Source: Paguma larvata
Taxonomy: Eukaryota; Chordata; Mammalia; Carnivora; Viverridae
Assembly: GCA_030068075.1 (NCBI GenBank)
Contig: CM057831.1
Location: forward strand, 14,303,370 to 14,367,369
DNA length: 64,000 nt
Direction: 5' to 3'
The notes below the pieces were generated by a model. It was not told the origin of the DNA and made no database searches. It saw only the letters and a list, made by a program, of their open reading frames with translations. This document shows, in pieces, positions 1 to 10,919 of the stretch. The translations under genes and the position numbers were made by a program. Position 1 is the stretch's first letter. Each line of letters opens with the position of its first letter.

Positions 1-470
1 TTGGTTCTCACTCCTTGGAGAAAACCGAAGCAATCAAAAGGGATTTTGCACAGGGTCTCAACACTTCATCTACCCCTGACCACCAACATTAGTACCCTAA
101 ACACGCCCGTTTCCGTGGATGAAAATATCTGATTTCTCTGGAGCCAAATCTTTCTCTTGGATACTAGATGTTATCACCATTTGACGAGCCAACAGAATTG
201 CTTAAGAAATTCTTTCTCTCTGTTCTGAAACATTCATCTGTCCTCTGTTGGATCATTTCCATCAGCACACAACCATACTGTTATTTCTCCCAACTCCAAA
301 CGCGTACACCACCACCACCACCAAACCCTTAGCTTGACCTCACTTTCCCCACCTGTTTCTACTCCATTTCTCTGCTTCCTTTTGCAGGAACTTTAAGAAT
401 TGGCTTTCCTCACTATTTCCAATTCTTCTTCTGCCATTCTCTCATAAGCTACTGAAACCAGGCTTTAACC
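1..470. other. Unassigned AT-rich noncoding sequence
   Basis: I see no coding frame, RNA gene or clear repeat. The stretch is pyrimidine-biased and may be the degraded upstream part of the L2 LINE that becomes recognisable after about position 470, but I cannot align it by eye. Confidence 0.4.
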
Positions 471-1860
471 ATTACCCCTCCACCAAACATGTTCTCGTTA
501 AGGTTCCTAGTTGTGAAATTCAATAGTAAATTTTCAGTCTTCGCCTTAGTGACCAGTCATCAGCCTTTGACACTATGTTTCACTTTCTTCTACTTGATAC
601 GCTTCTCTCTCTTGGTTTTTCGGACATTATACCCTCTACTTGTCTTCCTACTTTGATGGCCACTCCTTCTCCATCTCTCCTGTGGTTCCTTTTTCCCCCC
701 TTTTTTATCTCTTAATGTTGGAGATTCCCAGGGTTGAGTCCTTGCCTTTACTACTTTATCTACACTCAGTCGCTGTTAATCTTCCGGAGCCGCACAGCTT
801 TTAAAACCAACATGTTGACAACTCCATCTGTAGTCCAGACATACCTGTATTCTCAGAAACCCCACATATACGTTGACTGACAACCACTGTGACACCTCCA
901 AGCAGGCGTCTCATAGTCATGGCAAACTCACTATGTCCGAAACCCAAATCCCAATATTCCCGACGGGATTCTTCTTCTTGTAACCTTTGACATCTCATTT
1001 GATAGCAACTTCATCTTTTTAGTTTCGCAGGCCAAAACCTTGATTCCTTTTTCTCTAATATTCCACATCCAACCTGTCATGAAATCCTGCTGAATTTTAC
1101 TTTACTTTTTCAAAAATAAATGCAGAATTGAACTACTCGCCACTTTTACTAACCAACCCTTGGCCCAGTCACATCAGTTCTTCTTGGGTTACTGGCATCG
1201 TCTCATAACTAGTCTCTGAGCATCTATCCTTGCCTCACTCAGTCTCTCCTATATATGACATTCAGACAGAGCCTTCTTTGAAATCGAAACCTTGTAGTGA
1301 CTCCCATTTCACTCAGATTAAAGCACATCTTTTGCAATGACCTACAAAGCCTTGCTTGTATGGTCTTGACTTTGCTTGTTACCCCTCGGATCTACTACTA
1401 CTTTCCTTTCACACGTCACGTCTTGCTTCAGCCCCACTGGCCTCTTTGCTGTTCCGGAAGTATGTCTGACATGCTCCTGCCTTTTGGCACTGCTTCTGAC
1501 ACTCTTCCCCAAGTAGATACATGCTTATAGTCTCACCTGCTCCAGGTTTTGGCTCAAACGGCACCCTCATTTAAAATTGCAACTGTACATACAACTCTCC
1601 CCTGATAGCTCCTGAAGTTCTATGTCTCATTACCCTGCTTTCATTTCCTCTCTTCCAGAGAATCCACTACCAGGAATATTGATTGATTGATTGATGTGTT
1701 ATATTACCATCTGTCTGTCTCTGCTATTGTGTAGACTCTATATGGGCAGGAATTTGTGCAGGTCTTGGTCATGCCTTTTTCTAGGCATTTAGAATAGTGC
1801 TGGCATATAGTCAGTCAATGGGTGTTAAATTGCATTGAACTACATTGAATGAAATAGGCT
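470..1860 (+). repeat. L2-type LINE 3' end, decayed
   Basis: The sequence follows the familiar mammalian L2/CR1-clade 3' region: a degraded end of the reverse transcriptase frame, then the short 3' part with a 'GGGCAGGAATTTGTG' and 'TGCTGGCATATAGT' ending. The open frame at 1297-1530 begins MTPISLRLKHIFCNDLQSLA, which resembles the LINE C-terminal segment and is a remnant, not a gene. A short ATTG run at 1680-1695 interrupts it. Family assignment is from memory of the consensus; the upstream limit is vague. Confidence 0.65.
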
Positions 1861-2203
1861 TCCAGGAAAAGAACATGAATTGATAACATTGTGCCCATCT
1901 GAAGTAAGTACTCCACTTAAAATAGCTTGATAGAGGATTATTGTCTAGAATCTAATTAGATCATAAAGCAAGAGGAGAGGACTCTGGGATACATGGTCCA
2001 TTTGCTGAAAAAGAGAGTATGGAACCAAAAATGACAATATGGGAGAAAATAGAGACACATTTTCCCTCAATTACTTGTAAAGAGTCAGGCAATATATTTT
2101 CAGATGACTCAAGAAGTTTAGAAAAGACCACAATAATATGTTCTACAAAGTCATGGGTGAGCTGAAATTTTAACTTAAAAGTAAAACAAAACAAAACAAA
2201 ACA
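1861..2203. other. Unassigned spacer with short (AAAAC)n
   Basis: No gene or recognised repeat is visible apart from a small (AAAAC)n run at about 2183-2203, just before the SINE head. The minus-strand 77-codon frame here has no recognisable motif. Confidence 0.4.
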
Positions 2204-2415
2204 GGGGTGCTGGGGTGGCTCAATCAGTTAAGCATCTGACTCTCGATTTTGGCTCAGGTCATGATCTCACAGTTCGTGGGATCGAGCTCCACGTTAGGCT
2301 CTGTGCTGACAGTGAGGAGCCTGCTTGGGATCCTCTCTCTCTCCCTCTCTCTTTTGGCCCCTCCCCTGCTAGAGCTTTCTCTTTCTCTGTCTCAAAATGG
2401 ATAAAAAAAAAAAAA
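2204..2415 (+). mobile_element. Felid tRNA-Lys SINE (SINEC_Fc type)
   Basis: tRNA-like head (GGGGTGCTGGGGTGGCTCA..), then 'GGCTCAGGTCATGATCTCAC', CT-rich body and A-rich tail. This non-autonomous element is copied by L1 machinery from an internal Pol III promoter. Box A and box B are recognisable but mutated. No clean TSD is visible, so it is probably one of the older copies here. The 105-codon frame over it is spurious. Confidence 0.93.
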
Positions 2416-2614
2416 CCACTTAAACACACACGATTCTGGCTTTCTTTTCCTAGTATTTATCATAGTTCTTTACAGACACTGTGTCCCATCATCGATGTCT
2501 GCCTGTGGTTTGTGCCATTGATGGTTATCTAAGTGCCATTTCATTAAAGTCGTCTCAGAAAAGAACCGTGGTCCATGGAATATTTATTTTTACCCATCTT
2601 GGCAATCTGATGTT

Positions 2615-2812
2615 AGCACAGTGTTCTCAGTGTGTGGTCCCTGGACCTTCAGCATCAGCCCCACCTGGGAACTTGTTAGAACTGCACATTTTGGAAGCCC
2701 ATCCCACCCCAGATCTACTTCATCAGAAACTCTGAGGGGAGTACCCAGGCATTTGTGATTTAATAAGTGCTCCACGTGATGCTAATGCCTACTCAAGCTT
2801 GAGAACCACTGA
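2615..2812 (-). repeat. MER5A-like hAT (Charlie) DNA transposon relic
   Basis: On the minus strand this starts CAGTGGTTCTCAAGCTTGAG and ends near 'GGTCCAGGGACCACACACTG', matching the roughly 190-bp MER5A non-autonomous hAT family including both terminal inverted repeat ends. The internal block 'CATCAGAAACTCTGAGG' (plus strand) is also typical. It encodes nothing; hAT activity in mammals is ancient, so this copy predates the felid SINEs. Confidence 0.75.
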
Positions 2813-2819
2813 AGAAACA

Positions 2820-3445
2820 AACTGAGAGAAATCATCAGAATTGTTCATTTATTTCTAGGAAGACAACATTAGAATACAGATCTCCTTCACCAATAAATTC
2901 AGTAGATTCCTAGGTCATCCAGCACCCAACCATGAGTCAGTGGACTTTTCTCTTGCACTAACCTTTATGAAATACTCTTTCTGGGCATTCTGCCTCAGAT
3001 TAATGAGAAAGTAGTAGGCTACTCGCATATTCCAGAAACCTGGTTTAATGGATTTCACAATGCTCTGAGCCACTGGATTCCGGGCTCTTCTGGTTAGGAT
3101 TTATGAACCCAAGTTGCAGCAAACCACTTCTCAACATGTCTTCAAGTTGACAATTCCATTTCAACAACAAAGATAATCTGAATGGAATGTGAATTAAGGG
3201 GGGGGGCAGCTATAGAGGGTTGTAGGAATTTGCCCAAAAATGACATACCCATTAAAAAATACTGATCCCTAAGTAAGTCATCAAGATTCCCTTTGCTCTG
3301 ATTAGTCACACAAGGACCATCAGTTTGTAAGTTATTTATTTAAAGGATAAAAGTCCACTCGGTCTGTGAAGTTTAGCAGAAATATTGCGTAAGGCCCAAT
3401 TTCCTGGAACTTCCACATTCCCATTGGTCTTTCAAAAGTAGATGG
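2820..3445. other. Unassigned noncoding sequence
   Basis: I see no supported gene. There is a short G run at about 3199-3206. Nothing else structured stands out. Confidence 0.4.
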
Positions 3446-3449
3446 AAAT

Positions 3450-3540
3450 CCCATTCTACAGAGGACGTAACAAGTTCGGTGACCTATCTAAGGACACGCT
3501 GTATGGACAAAGTCTAGACCGAGTCTCAGATATCTTGGAT
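3450..3540 (+). repeat. MIR-like fragment
   Basis: The order 'TACAGAGGACGTAACAAG .. GTGACCTATCTAAGGACACGC' resembles the MIR core (gradient from ACAGATGAGGAAACTGAGG to the GTGACTTGCCCAAGGTCAC block). The copy is very decayed, so the assignment is tentative. Confidence 0.4.
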
Positions 3541-3544
3541 TTTC

Positions 3545-3670
3545 TTACCACTGTCAGTTCAATATAAGAGCTATGTATGAAGTACCTGCTCTGTGCCAGG
3601 ACGCAGATTAGGAGATGGGGATAGAAAAATTTCTGACACAGACCCAGCCTTGGAAGAGCTCGGTGCAAAT
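3545..3670 (-). repeat. L2 3'-end fragment, antisense
   Basis: 'GAAGTACCTGCTCTGTGCCAG', 'GGAGATGGGGATAGA' and 'TTGGAAGAGCTC' reproduce, in order, the antisense L2 3' end (cancelled to about 125 bp). No coding function. Boundaries are approximate. Confidence 0.5.
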
Positions 3671-4384
3671 TACCCTGTCTCCCTGATCATATAATACCCG
3701 CCTTGGTAAGTTCTAGAAAAGCAAATGAAAGAAATGATAAAGACATTGATTTCAGCACCCACAAACCTGTAGAAGCAGTAAGGATTTCATCATGACCTTG
3801 CACTGACCACACAACACTCAATCTAGGCAGCGTGAGGCATCTTGGTGACGAAGAGTTGACACGTGCCTGGTCATGTCTTGTTAATATTTCAAACCCGGCA
3901 CAAAACACGGCAATACCACGTGAAAAAAAATGATAAGCCTGCAGAAAGGCAGTGAAAACTCGAGCTCTCGGTCAGAGAAGACTAAAAGCTGTCTCTGAGC
4001 AAATCACATTTTACAACTAAAAAAATAACATGACGTTCAGATATTCCGGACAAAGACATGTTAGAACTGGTAGGCATTCTTTCCATTATTCTCTTCATTA
4101 TCTGAGTATAAGGTTAAGTATGGGTGGGGGGAGGGTCTCTGTTTTTCAAAACACTAGCACCTGTTCAGGTTAAGTCAATAAACTTTCATGATTTGGAGAC
4201 CTAAGCTCAGACCTCCACTTTGCCACTTTCTGTGTTTGCAACTACAGGCAAGATTTAAGGATGGGAAAAAAAAAAAGATTTGGGGATGGGATTGGAGGTG
4301 TAGAAAATAAGAGAACCTCAGACAGGATTCTTCGAGAAAGCTAAAGCTTTTTATGAGGTAAAAGAAGCTATATAAACATTAGGC
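3671..4384. other. Unassigned noncoding sequence
   Basis: No gene is supported. An A run lies at about 4266-4276 and a small G-rich run at about 4121-4134. The 73-codon minus-strand frame ending near 3687 shows no recognisable domain. Confidence 0.4.
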
Positions 4385-4490
4385 CATATCTATCCATTCA
4401 GCTGACACTTTACTTAAGCACCTATAATGACGTCTGAGTGGCATTAGGTTCTGGGGATGCCCAAGTGAATATACCAAAGTGTTGGTGTTT
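4385..4490 (-). repeat. L2 3'-end fragment, antisense
   Basis: 'TATCCATTCAGCTGACA', 'AAGCACCTATAATG' and 'GGTTCTGGGGATGCCCAAG' match the antisense L2 terminal segment. It is short and diverged. Confidence 0.45.
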
Positions 4491-5454
4491 TTTATTCTAT
4501 TATTAGAATATCTGGGGAACACCCTCAGAATAGTAACCTCAAATGACCTGATGTATGGAAAAATTGGACTTAAGGGAGCTTTTTAAATGAGTTCGCTTGA
4601 TTAGAAAAATAAAAAGACTAAGGGTAAGCCTTAATAACTTTTTAAAAAGTTTACAATGTCATTTTAAGATGAACTTAGGTCAGCCAATATGAAAGCAAGA
4701 AAAGAAGAGTTAGCCTCAAGTTATAGTGGTGGGGGGCGGGGGGAGAACACAGTTTGGGGAAAGGATTAGGAAGGAAGAACTTTTTCTACAACAGTAGAGC
4801 TGGTGGTTGAATTCCTTTGCTGCTCTGCTCCAGGTATTTTGCAGGTGATTAGCTAATTCTCTCTCAATGGGTTCAAAGAAAGGACTAAACGTGGGGTGCT
4901 ATCAGAGTCATTTTTTTGAAGTTCCACTTCTAGAATTCTGTGAATGGTAACTAGGTGGATTAAAAGTCTGTTTTCTTCTTTATCCCTTATTTGGCTGATT
5001 TGTCTTGTTCCAGATTTGGAAACTCATAGACATTGCTATGAAATGTATCATAGACCATGACTCACTATGAAAAGGACAAGTGTGTAAATTGCCTTACCAG
5101 TGAAAAATCCTCTGCCTGTCCTTCCCTTCTTTTTTGGAACAAAAAAATTCAGTTTTTTTTTTTCTCTGATTCATATCCTGAGGAAATCAAATCACAAGAT
5201 GGCTGTGTTCAATAAAAAAATATCTCCAACGCACCACGCTTTGAGCATGCTAGCTCTTTTTTTAATCCAGATGTTCATGACCTTTCCAAGAAAGCCTTTT
5301 CTTCAGAAGAATATGGTGCCATTTAAGATAGCTAAAAGAGTTGGAATGTCATTCACACATGAAAGTTACATATTAAGTTCCTTGACCCTATAACAGGTCC
5401 AGTGTGTCCGTCAACGGCAACCCACTGATGCTGGGTATGCCAGGCACTTTTGTA
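4491..5454. other. Unassigned AT-rich noncoding sequence
   Basis: No supported gene. A G-rich patch occurs at about 4729-4744. The 97-codon plus frame at 5100-5393 begins MKNPLPVLPFFFGTKKF and owes its length to T-rich sequence; I recognise no domain in it. Confidence 0.4.
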
Positions 5455-5725
5455 AAGTAATAGTTGGCATTAAGTAAATTCTTACTAGGTAGGAGTTACC
5501 ATTCTAGATTTTACATGCATTGTTTCATTGAATCCATTCAATTCAAACTACTCCATGAGGTAAATACTGCTATAGACCCCAATTCACAGTTGAGGGAAAT
5601 GAGGCTCAAAGAGGTTAACTAACTTGCTTCAGATGATGGAGCAAGTCAGACACAGAGATGAGATGCAAACCCAGGACACCAGACCTAAAACTGCTGACTA
5701 CTATTCTCAGCCGATCTTTTAAAAA
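5455..5725 (+). repeat. MIR SINE, nearly full length
   Basis: The sequence runs through the MIR order: 'AGTTGGCATTAAGTAAATTC', 'TTTACATGCATTGTTTCATTG', 'CATGAGGTAAATACTGCTAT', then 'AATGAGGCTCAAAGAGGTTA' and 'AACCCAGGACACCAGACC'. MIR is an ancient tRNA-derived SINE mobilised by L2. A felid SINE is inserted at its 3' end. Confidence 0.75.
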
Positions 5726-5735
5726 ATATAATATC

Positions 5736-5932
5736 CGGGCCCCCGGCGGCTCAGTCAGTAGAGTGTAGGACTCTTGATTTCGACTCAGGTCATGATCTCC
5801 TGGTCTATGAGGTCAAGCCCTGGGTCGGACTCCACACTGACAGTGCAGAGCCTGCTTGGGATTCCCTCCTCTCTCTCTCTCTCTCTCTTTCTGTCCCTCC
5901 CCACTCCAAATAAACTTTAAAAAATTAAAAAG
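5736..5932 (+). mobile_element. Felid tRNA-Lys SINE with 10-bp TSD
   Basis: The head is altered (GGGCCCCCGGCGGCTCAGTC) but is followed by 'GACTCAGGTCATGATCTC', 'GCAGAGCCTGCTTGGGATTC' and a TC-rich body. The flanks repeat ATATAATATC at 5726-5735 and 5933-5942, supporting target-primed insertion. It is younger than the MIR sequence on either side. Confidence 0.92.
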
Positions 5933-5942
5933 ATATAATATC

Positions 5943-6085
5943 TGTTGTGTATAAGAAAATGGAATCTCAGAGAAGATAAGTAACTTGATCAAGAACACAC
6001 AGATTCTTCATGCTTCTCTGGCCTGAGATTTGAACTCAGGTCACTTGGACTCCAACATTCACGTTCTAGACATTAAACCCAAAAG
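5943..6085 (+). repeat. MIR fragment
   Basis: 'GGAATCTCAGAGAAGATAAG', 'AACTTGATCAAGAACACACAG' and 'TTTGAACTCAGGTCACTTGG' give the core and 3' part of a second plus-strand MIR beyond the inserted SINE. It repeats the same MIR segment seen at 5580-5690, so it is a separate copy and not the continuation of that one. Confidence 0.6.
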
Positions 6086-6089
6086 ATGA

Positions 6090-7030
6090 GTAGATAGTCT
6101 CACTCACATTCACCCCACATGAAGCATTCTTAATTCGAATAAATAAATGCCAACTGGGCACAGAGCACAGCACGTGAGATTTTGAAGACAAAATGAAAGA
6201 TTTAAATATACTCTCCCTATGCCCAATAAACTTTAAATCCTTGTTGGCAGAGGAATGGAATGAGGTCAGTTGCAAAGCACTGTGTCATCATAGATAAAAT
6301 GACATCCTATGAATGGAATAAATCCTGAAGAGATGCAGGGTAAAGCAGGGATAAGAGAAGAGAGCTGATGTAAAAAAGCTTCTGAGAGGAGGAATAAAAT
6401 AAAACAGATGTTGCATGGCCTTGATCCTGCTGTCCAGTATCTTTCTGACTCTTTTGTGGGTAGGGGGACAAAAAAAAGATGCTTTGGAGACCCCGTGGAA
6501 AGAAAACGCAATCTTAGCGCTTTTTTAGAAACAGTCTATTAAAGATATGGCTCACAATCACAGAGCAATGGAAAGGCTGGAGAAGAGGAAAGGAATTTTC
6601 TGTGATTACAGCTAAAACTACTGGCTATTACTCTGTCTCTTGGCACATAGGTTTCCATCGGGCCCCATCAAATAAAAACTATAATAGATATAAAATCACA
6701 CCCAGACTCATTCTTTATAAAGAACAGAAAAAGGGCAGAGGGGAGGGAGAAGAAGCGTCAACTTCAACATTTTCAAGGGATTTTCCATGAGATCTATCCA
6801 GTCTAACGGAAAAGAAGAAAAACTTTTTTTTCTGAATTAATCTTGGAAATGGAGTTTTACTGGTTGAATGGACTAGAAGATTGATTGCTTATTTTAGCCT
6901 TCTTCCTGCAAACCTCTAATTTAATAAAGAATGGGATATTTAAAAGAACCTTTGGGGTGGTAAACCTGTATTCTCTCTTTACATGGTTGTATCTAAGCTG
7001 TGCTCAATTTTTCTTCAATCTAAGGCAAGG
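6090..7030. other. Unassigned noncoding sequence
   Basis: No gene or firm repeat. Minus-strand frames of 69 and 81 codons (6066-6511) overlap in different frames and show no known motif, so I treat them as chance. Confidence 0.4.
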
Positions 7031-7064
7031 ATTTCAGCCTGTCATAGATTTCAGCCTGTCATAG
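7031..7064 (+). repeat. Tandem duplication, 17 bp x 2
   Basis: ATTTCAGCCTGTCATAG occurs twice with no spacer (7031-7047 and 7048-7064) and no mismatch. Exact identity suggests a recent slippage-type duplication. Confidence 0.95.
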
Positions 7065-7142
7065 GAGTTTCTACTGAAGTTTCTCTAAGAACAGCATTGT
7101 CTGAACCGTATTGCGGAGGAACAAGAGGTCTTCAAGACCTTA

Positions 7143-7192
7143 TATTCTTATATTCAATGCTAATTGAATATATTCTTATATTCAATGCTAAT
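7143..7192 (+). repeat. Short direct repeat, 22 bp x 2, period 28
   Basis: The 22-mer starting TATTCTTATATTCAATGC is present exactly at 7143-7164 and 7171-7192, six bases apart. It lies about 80 bp from the 17-bp tandem duplication. No coding content. Confidence 0.93.
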
Positions 7193-8009
7193 AGGCATTA
7201 CTAAATAAAACAATCTGATAGTCAAATCACTCTGGGAAATCGGAGTTCAAATTTTGCAGCCTTAGAAATGTTAATGTGCATTTTGTCTTTCCAGGAGGGA
7301 CATATTCAGAATTTCTCGACTTGTTTGTTTGACCTAAGGCTACTTTGTTATTTTATGGAACTTGTGTTGGTATCTCACAGACCCAGTGTTCAGAGAAAGG
7401 AGCCATGTTCTCCTCCCTCAAAAAAAAGTTTTAGCAAGGCAGCCATTACAAGAGTTAGGTCCATGTAGATTGAACCATGGGTGGAGAGAGAGGACTACCA
7501 ACTGGCCATGTCTTTGACCCCGTATCTGGGAGTGATAGCCTCCACTTCCAGGTTCTGTGGGCTTGCCACTGAATGAGAATGAGTAACGAATCTCCAATGC
7601 CTTATTTCATGCTTTTCGGGGCCACCTTCCCGACGACATAATAAAGCATTAGGGCCATTCTCTCCCGTAACGATTGGCTCAGAGTTGGCTCAGCACTGGT
7701 GGTAAATGTGGGAGACAAGGCAGGGGCTTCTTTCCACACAACAGCCAAACACTCTGGAAAACTGAAGGAGCACACGGAGTAAACATGATTTACCAGTTTG
7801 CCTGAACCCACTGTGTCCACTAAATTTTAGTATTTCATCCATAATCTTTGAGATACATTCAAATAGTTCAGATTCCTTTGGCGGGTCATTCAGTATCTGT
7901 TAGATAGACTTCCCTGCCTTCCCCACGCCTGACCAGAGATAAGACGGATTCACACAGAATATAATGGGATCATACTTCTTTAGGTCCTTGGTAGGAGTGC
8001 AGTTCTTTA
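7193..8009. other. Unassigned noncoding sequence
   Basis: No supported gene. Small frames of 66-72 codons lie on both strands and resemble nothing I know. Confidence 0.4.
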
Positions 8010-8213
8010 TTTCTTTATGTTTATTTAATTTATTTTTCTTTTCTTTTTTTTTTTTTTACAGAGTGCACACAAATGGGGGAGAGGGGCAGAGGAAGAGAGA
8101 GCGAATCTTAAACAGGCTCCATACTCGGGGTGGAGGATCCCATGACCCCGGGATCATGACATCAGCCAAAATCAAGAGTTGGACGCTCAACCCGCTGAGC
8201 ACCCAGGGGCCCC
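8010..8213 (-). mobile_element. Felid tRNA-Lys SINE, degenerate
   Basis: Read on the minus strand it has a GGGGCCCCTGGGTGCTCAGC head, 'GATGTCATGATCC', a CT-rich body and an A-rich tail (plus-strand T run at 8038-8056). Imperfect flanking copies GAGTGCAGTTCTTT and GAGTGCAACTCTTT suggest the TSD. It is an older copy with several changes in box B. Confidence 0.88.
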
Positions 8214-8256
8214 GAGTGCAACTCTTTTAAGATGCCATTATTATTTATGGCCATTT

Positions 8257-8476
8257 GTTTTTTTAATGTTTTCTGTTATTATTTACTTTGAGAGAGAGAA
8301 AGAGAGAGCACCAGGGAAGGGCAAAAAGAGAGGTGGGGTGGGGGGGAATCCTAAGTAGGCTCCATGCTCTCTATGCAGAGCTCAAGGCAGGGCTCAATCT
8401 CATGAACTGTGAGATCGTGACCTGAGCCAAAATGAAGAGTCGGTCACTTGACCGACTGAGCCCACCCAGGCGCCCC
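8257..8476 (-). mobile_element. Felid tRNA-Lys SINE with 15-bp TSD
   Basis: The minus-strand head is GGGGCGCCTGGGTGGGCTCA, followed by 'CTCAGGTCACGATCTCACAG'. A near-perfect TSD, TATTTATGGCCATTT (8242-8256) and TATTTATGACCATTT (8477-8491), flanks it. Only about 40 bp separate it from the preceding minus-strand SINE. Confidence 0.95.
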
Positions 8477-8494
8477 TATTTATGACCATTTAAA

Positions 8495-8964
8495 GAGGAG
8501 GAAATGGTGGCACTGAAGGGGCAGTTTTATTCCTTAGTGTTCTATAGGTAGAGGGAAATCCTTAGGCAAACCTTCTGTCTACAAAAATGCAGTTCACCTA
8601 GTAGACAGAACACCTGCTCATCACAACATCCGAGTGACTTAATTCCTAGCGCATCACCTGTCCAGCTGAGTCAAGCTCTGTACCCTGAAGCAGTGTTTCT
8701 CTGCTCTATCCTTAGAGGCAGTAACATATAAAAAGCCACGGTCAACTCATTCACAAAGTTGGGAGAATATTATGCATTCTGCAATAGCATTAACCAAAAT
8801 TTTTAGTCAGTAAGTAAAATCAGTAGAACTCTTAACATGAATATAGTATCTTCTCATGTAACTGTATTTATAGGTCTTTTCATATTTTGCAACTACTCTT
8901 GTCAATTAAGAGCTCTCTGTTTTAAGATAATCAGATTTAAAGAATGACTTCAGTTTGAACAGTG
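8495..8964. other. Unassigned noncoding sequence
   Basis: I see no gene, RNA or clear repeat. Confidence 0.4.
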
Positions 8965-9140
8965 CTCTACTGTTTACGCTTTCGTTTATGTGTCTTATTG
9001 TATCCTCAGTATAACTTACGAGCATATTCATTTTATGATAGAGAAACCAGAGACTGAGAAATTATCACTGAGCTAATACCTGGCAGAGGGAGACTGAAAC
9101 TCAGACTCTGATTTCAGATTTAGCACGAACTCCCCATGAA
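8965..9140 (+). repeat. MIR fragment
   Basis: 'GTATCCTCAGTATAACTTAC', 'TTTTATGATAGAGAAACCAG' and 'TACCTGGCAGAGGGAGACTG' follow the MIR core and 3' order on the plus strand, with roughly a quarter or more of bases changed. Confidence 0.55.
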
Positions 9141-9275
9141 GTCAATCAATACCCACATTTTTAAGGGTTTCCTTTGTAAGCCCATAGTAATCTCAATCTT
9201 TGCATAGTGTATGGTACTAGAAAATTAGTGCTTCATTGGAAACTTATTTTCCAATTATTTCACATGTCCTTGCCT

Positions 9276-9297
9276 TTGTTTCCTAATGTTTATTTAT

Positions 9298-9338
<41 letters not shown>

Positions 9339-9494
9339 TCGGGAGGGGCAGAGAGAGGGAGAGAGAGAATCCCAAGCAGGCTCCATGCTCAGCGCAGAGC
9401 CTGATGAGGGGCTCGATTCCATGACTATGAGATCATGACCTGAGCCAAAAAGCAAGAGTCAGATGCTTACCCAACTGAGCCACTCAGGCTCCCC
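9276..9494 (-). mobile_element. Felid tRNA-Lys SINE with (GA)n body
   Basis: Minus-strand head GGGGAGCCTGAGTGGCTCAG, then 'GGCTCAGGTCATGATCTCAT'. The CT body has expanded (plus strand GA run from 9301 to about 9332). Imperfect TSD: TCACATGTCCTTGCCT (9260-9275) against TCACGTATCCCTGTCT (from 9495). Confidence 0.94.
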
Positions 9495-9499
9495 TCACG

Positions 9500-9930
9500 T
9501 ATCCCTGTCTCATCTATGCCATTCAAACATAAGCCCTAGATTATGTTCTGCTTTCAGAAATCCCCTGAGCTTCTCATTCCCCTGTTCCTACTACAAACAA
9601 CACGCCCCCTACCCCCACACCCCACATGACCAGGCTCAATCCTCCTATTCAACACAGTACAGGCCAGGGGCGGCCCTCTTCTACCACTTGGAAACTTTCT
9701 CTGACCTTCTCTTCCCTGTCAGGGGAGACACTGTCCCGTGCGCTGTGGGCTCCTGCAGTACCACCACTGATGTCCGTGGTGGACTCAGCCCACACACTGC
9801 ACTGCAAGTATCTGTGTTTCCCACTTGACTTCGATCATCTTGAGAACACGGAACTTGAGTTACTTCTCTTTAAATCCCCAGAACCTAGTAAGCAGTAGGC
9901 TATCAGTAATTAATAAATAACTCATCTAAA
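9500..9930 (+). repeat. L2 3'-end, decayed
   Basis: 'CTTCTACCACTTGGAAACTT', 'CTTGAGAACACGGAACTTGA' and 'CCCCAGAACCTAGTAAGCAG' follow the sense L2 3' end, closing with an AATTAATAAATAA segment. The SINE just upstream likely inserted into it. The 121-codon plus frame is a by-product of C-rich LINE sequence. Confidence 0.55.
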
Positions 9931-9934
9931 AAAT

Positions 9935-10650
9935 AAAGTACCACAAAACCAACTAAGGTAGTTAGTGCCTCTGAGGAGTTTCCAGGCTCCTGGGGGAGGA
10001 AATGTGAGGAGCTCTATTTCCCGGTACAGATGGGTTCCAGGTGCTCTGGAAACACAGATAGGCAGGAATGGTGCTGTCCAGGCAAGCAGCCCTCAGAGAC
10101 AGTGAGGTTGATCAGGCCCTTCAAGAAGAGTAAAAGGTCACCAGCCAATGCGTGTGGAGCAAGAGGAGGAGGGTCGGCGGGTGGCAAATGCGGATGACAA
10201 CAGGCTTTAAAAGAGCTTCATTTTGTTGGCCATAGAGCAATCCCTTCTCTGAGAGAGCGGCCCCTCTCTCCAGCCAACCTCATGGTGCTAGAGCACCCAC
10301 CAGTCATGGCGTCTTGTTTTCCTGGCCCGGGGAACCTCTCAGCGGGCTTACAAATTTCTTCATCCTCATGGAGAAAGTAGATCGGAGAGAACAAAATTGA
10401 CCCAGAGAGAGAAACGGAGGACAAAGTTGGGAGAAGTATGTCATGGAAGTGCTTGAGTCCCTGATTCTGGTAATTTCGAGAGTCTGGTACACCCCTGCTC
10501 TTCTGGAATGTGGTTTTGTACCTCAACTAAATCAAGAACACTTGCACATACATGAATCCTGATCTATATCAAGACCATGAAAAAAATCTCCCACCACAAG
10601 CTCGGAGATAAGCACAAAGTGGCTCCTTGATATTTTATTCCTCAGGTGGA
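9935..10650. other. Unassigned noncoding sequence
   Basis: No supported gene. The minus-strand frames at 10218-10526 overlap in two registers and contain no recognised motif. Confidence 0.4.
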
Positions 10651-10654
10651 CCCT

Positions 10655-10805
10655 TTCCATCATCTAGTTCCATCCCTTTATTATGATGGACGCGCAGGCT
10701 TAAGCACCTTTCCAAAGCCACCCACCCTACGCAAAACCGAGTCTACACTAGAACCCAAACTCTCTTCCCAGAACAGTGTTCTTTTCGCCACAGACTGCTT
10801 CCTTG
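10655..10805 (+). repeat. MIR-like fragment, weak
   Basis: 'CACCTTTCCAAAGCCACCCA' and 'ACACTAGAACCCAAACTCTC' sit where MIR has the TGCCCAAGGTCACACAGC and GATTCGAACCCAGG blocks. Low similarity; tentative. Confidence 0.4.
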
Positions 10806-10919
10806 CCATTTGCTGGCTAATTAGCCTAAGGCAAGAGGTGATCTTGGGATTCACACGTAGCAAAAAAAATAATAAATCAATAAAAATAGACAAAGAACTT
10901 ATGAGATAAAGTGATTGAC

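Noticed and set aside
1297..1530. 77-codon frame as a small gene
   Set aside because: The peptide fits the C-terminal part of an L2 LINE reverse transcriptase frame and lies in an L2 element; it is a remnant.
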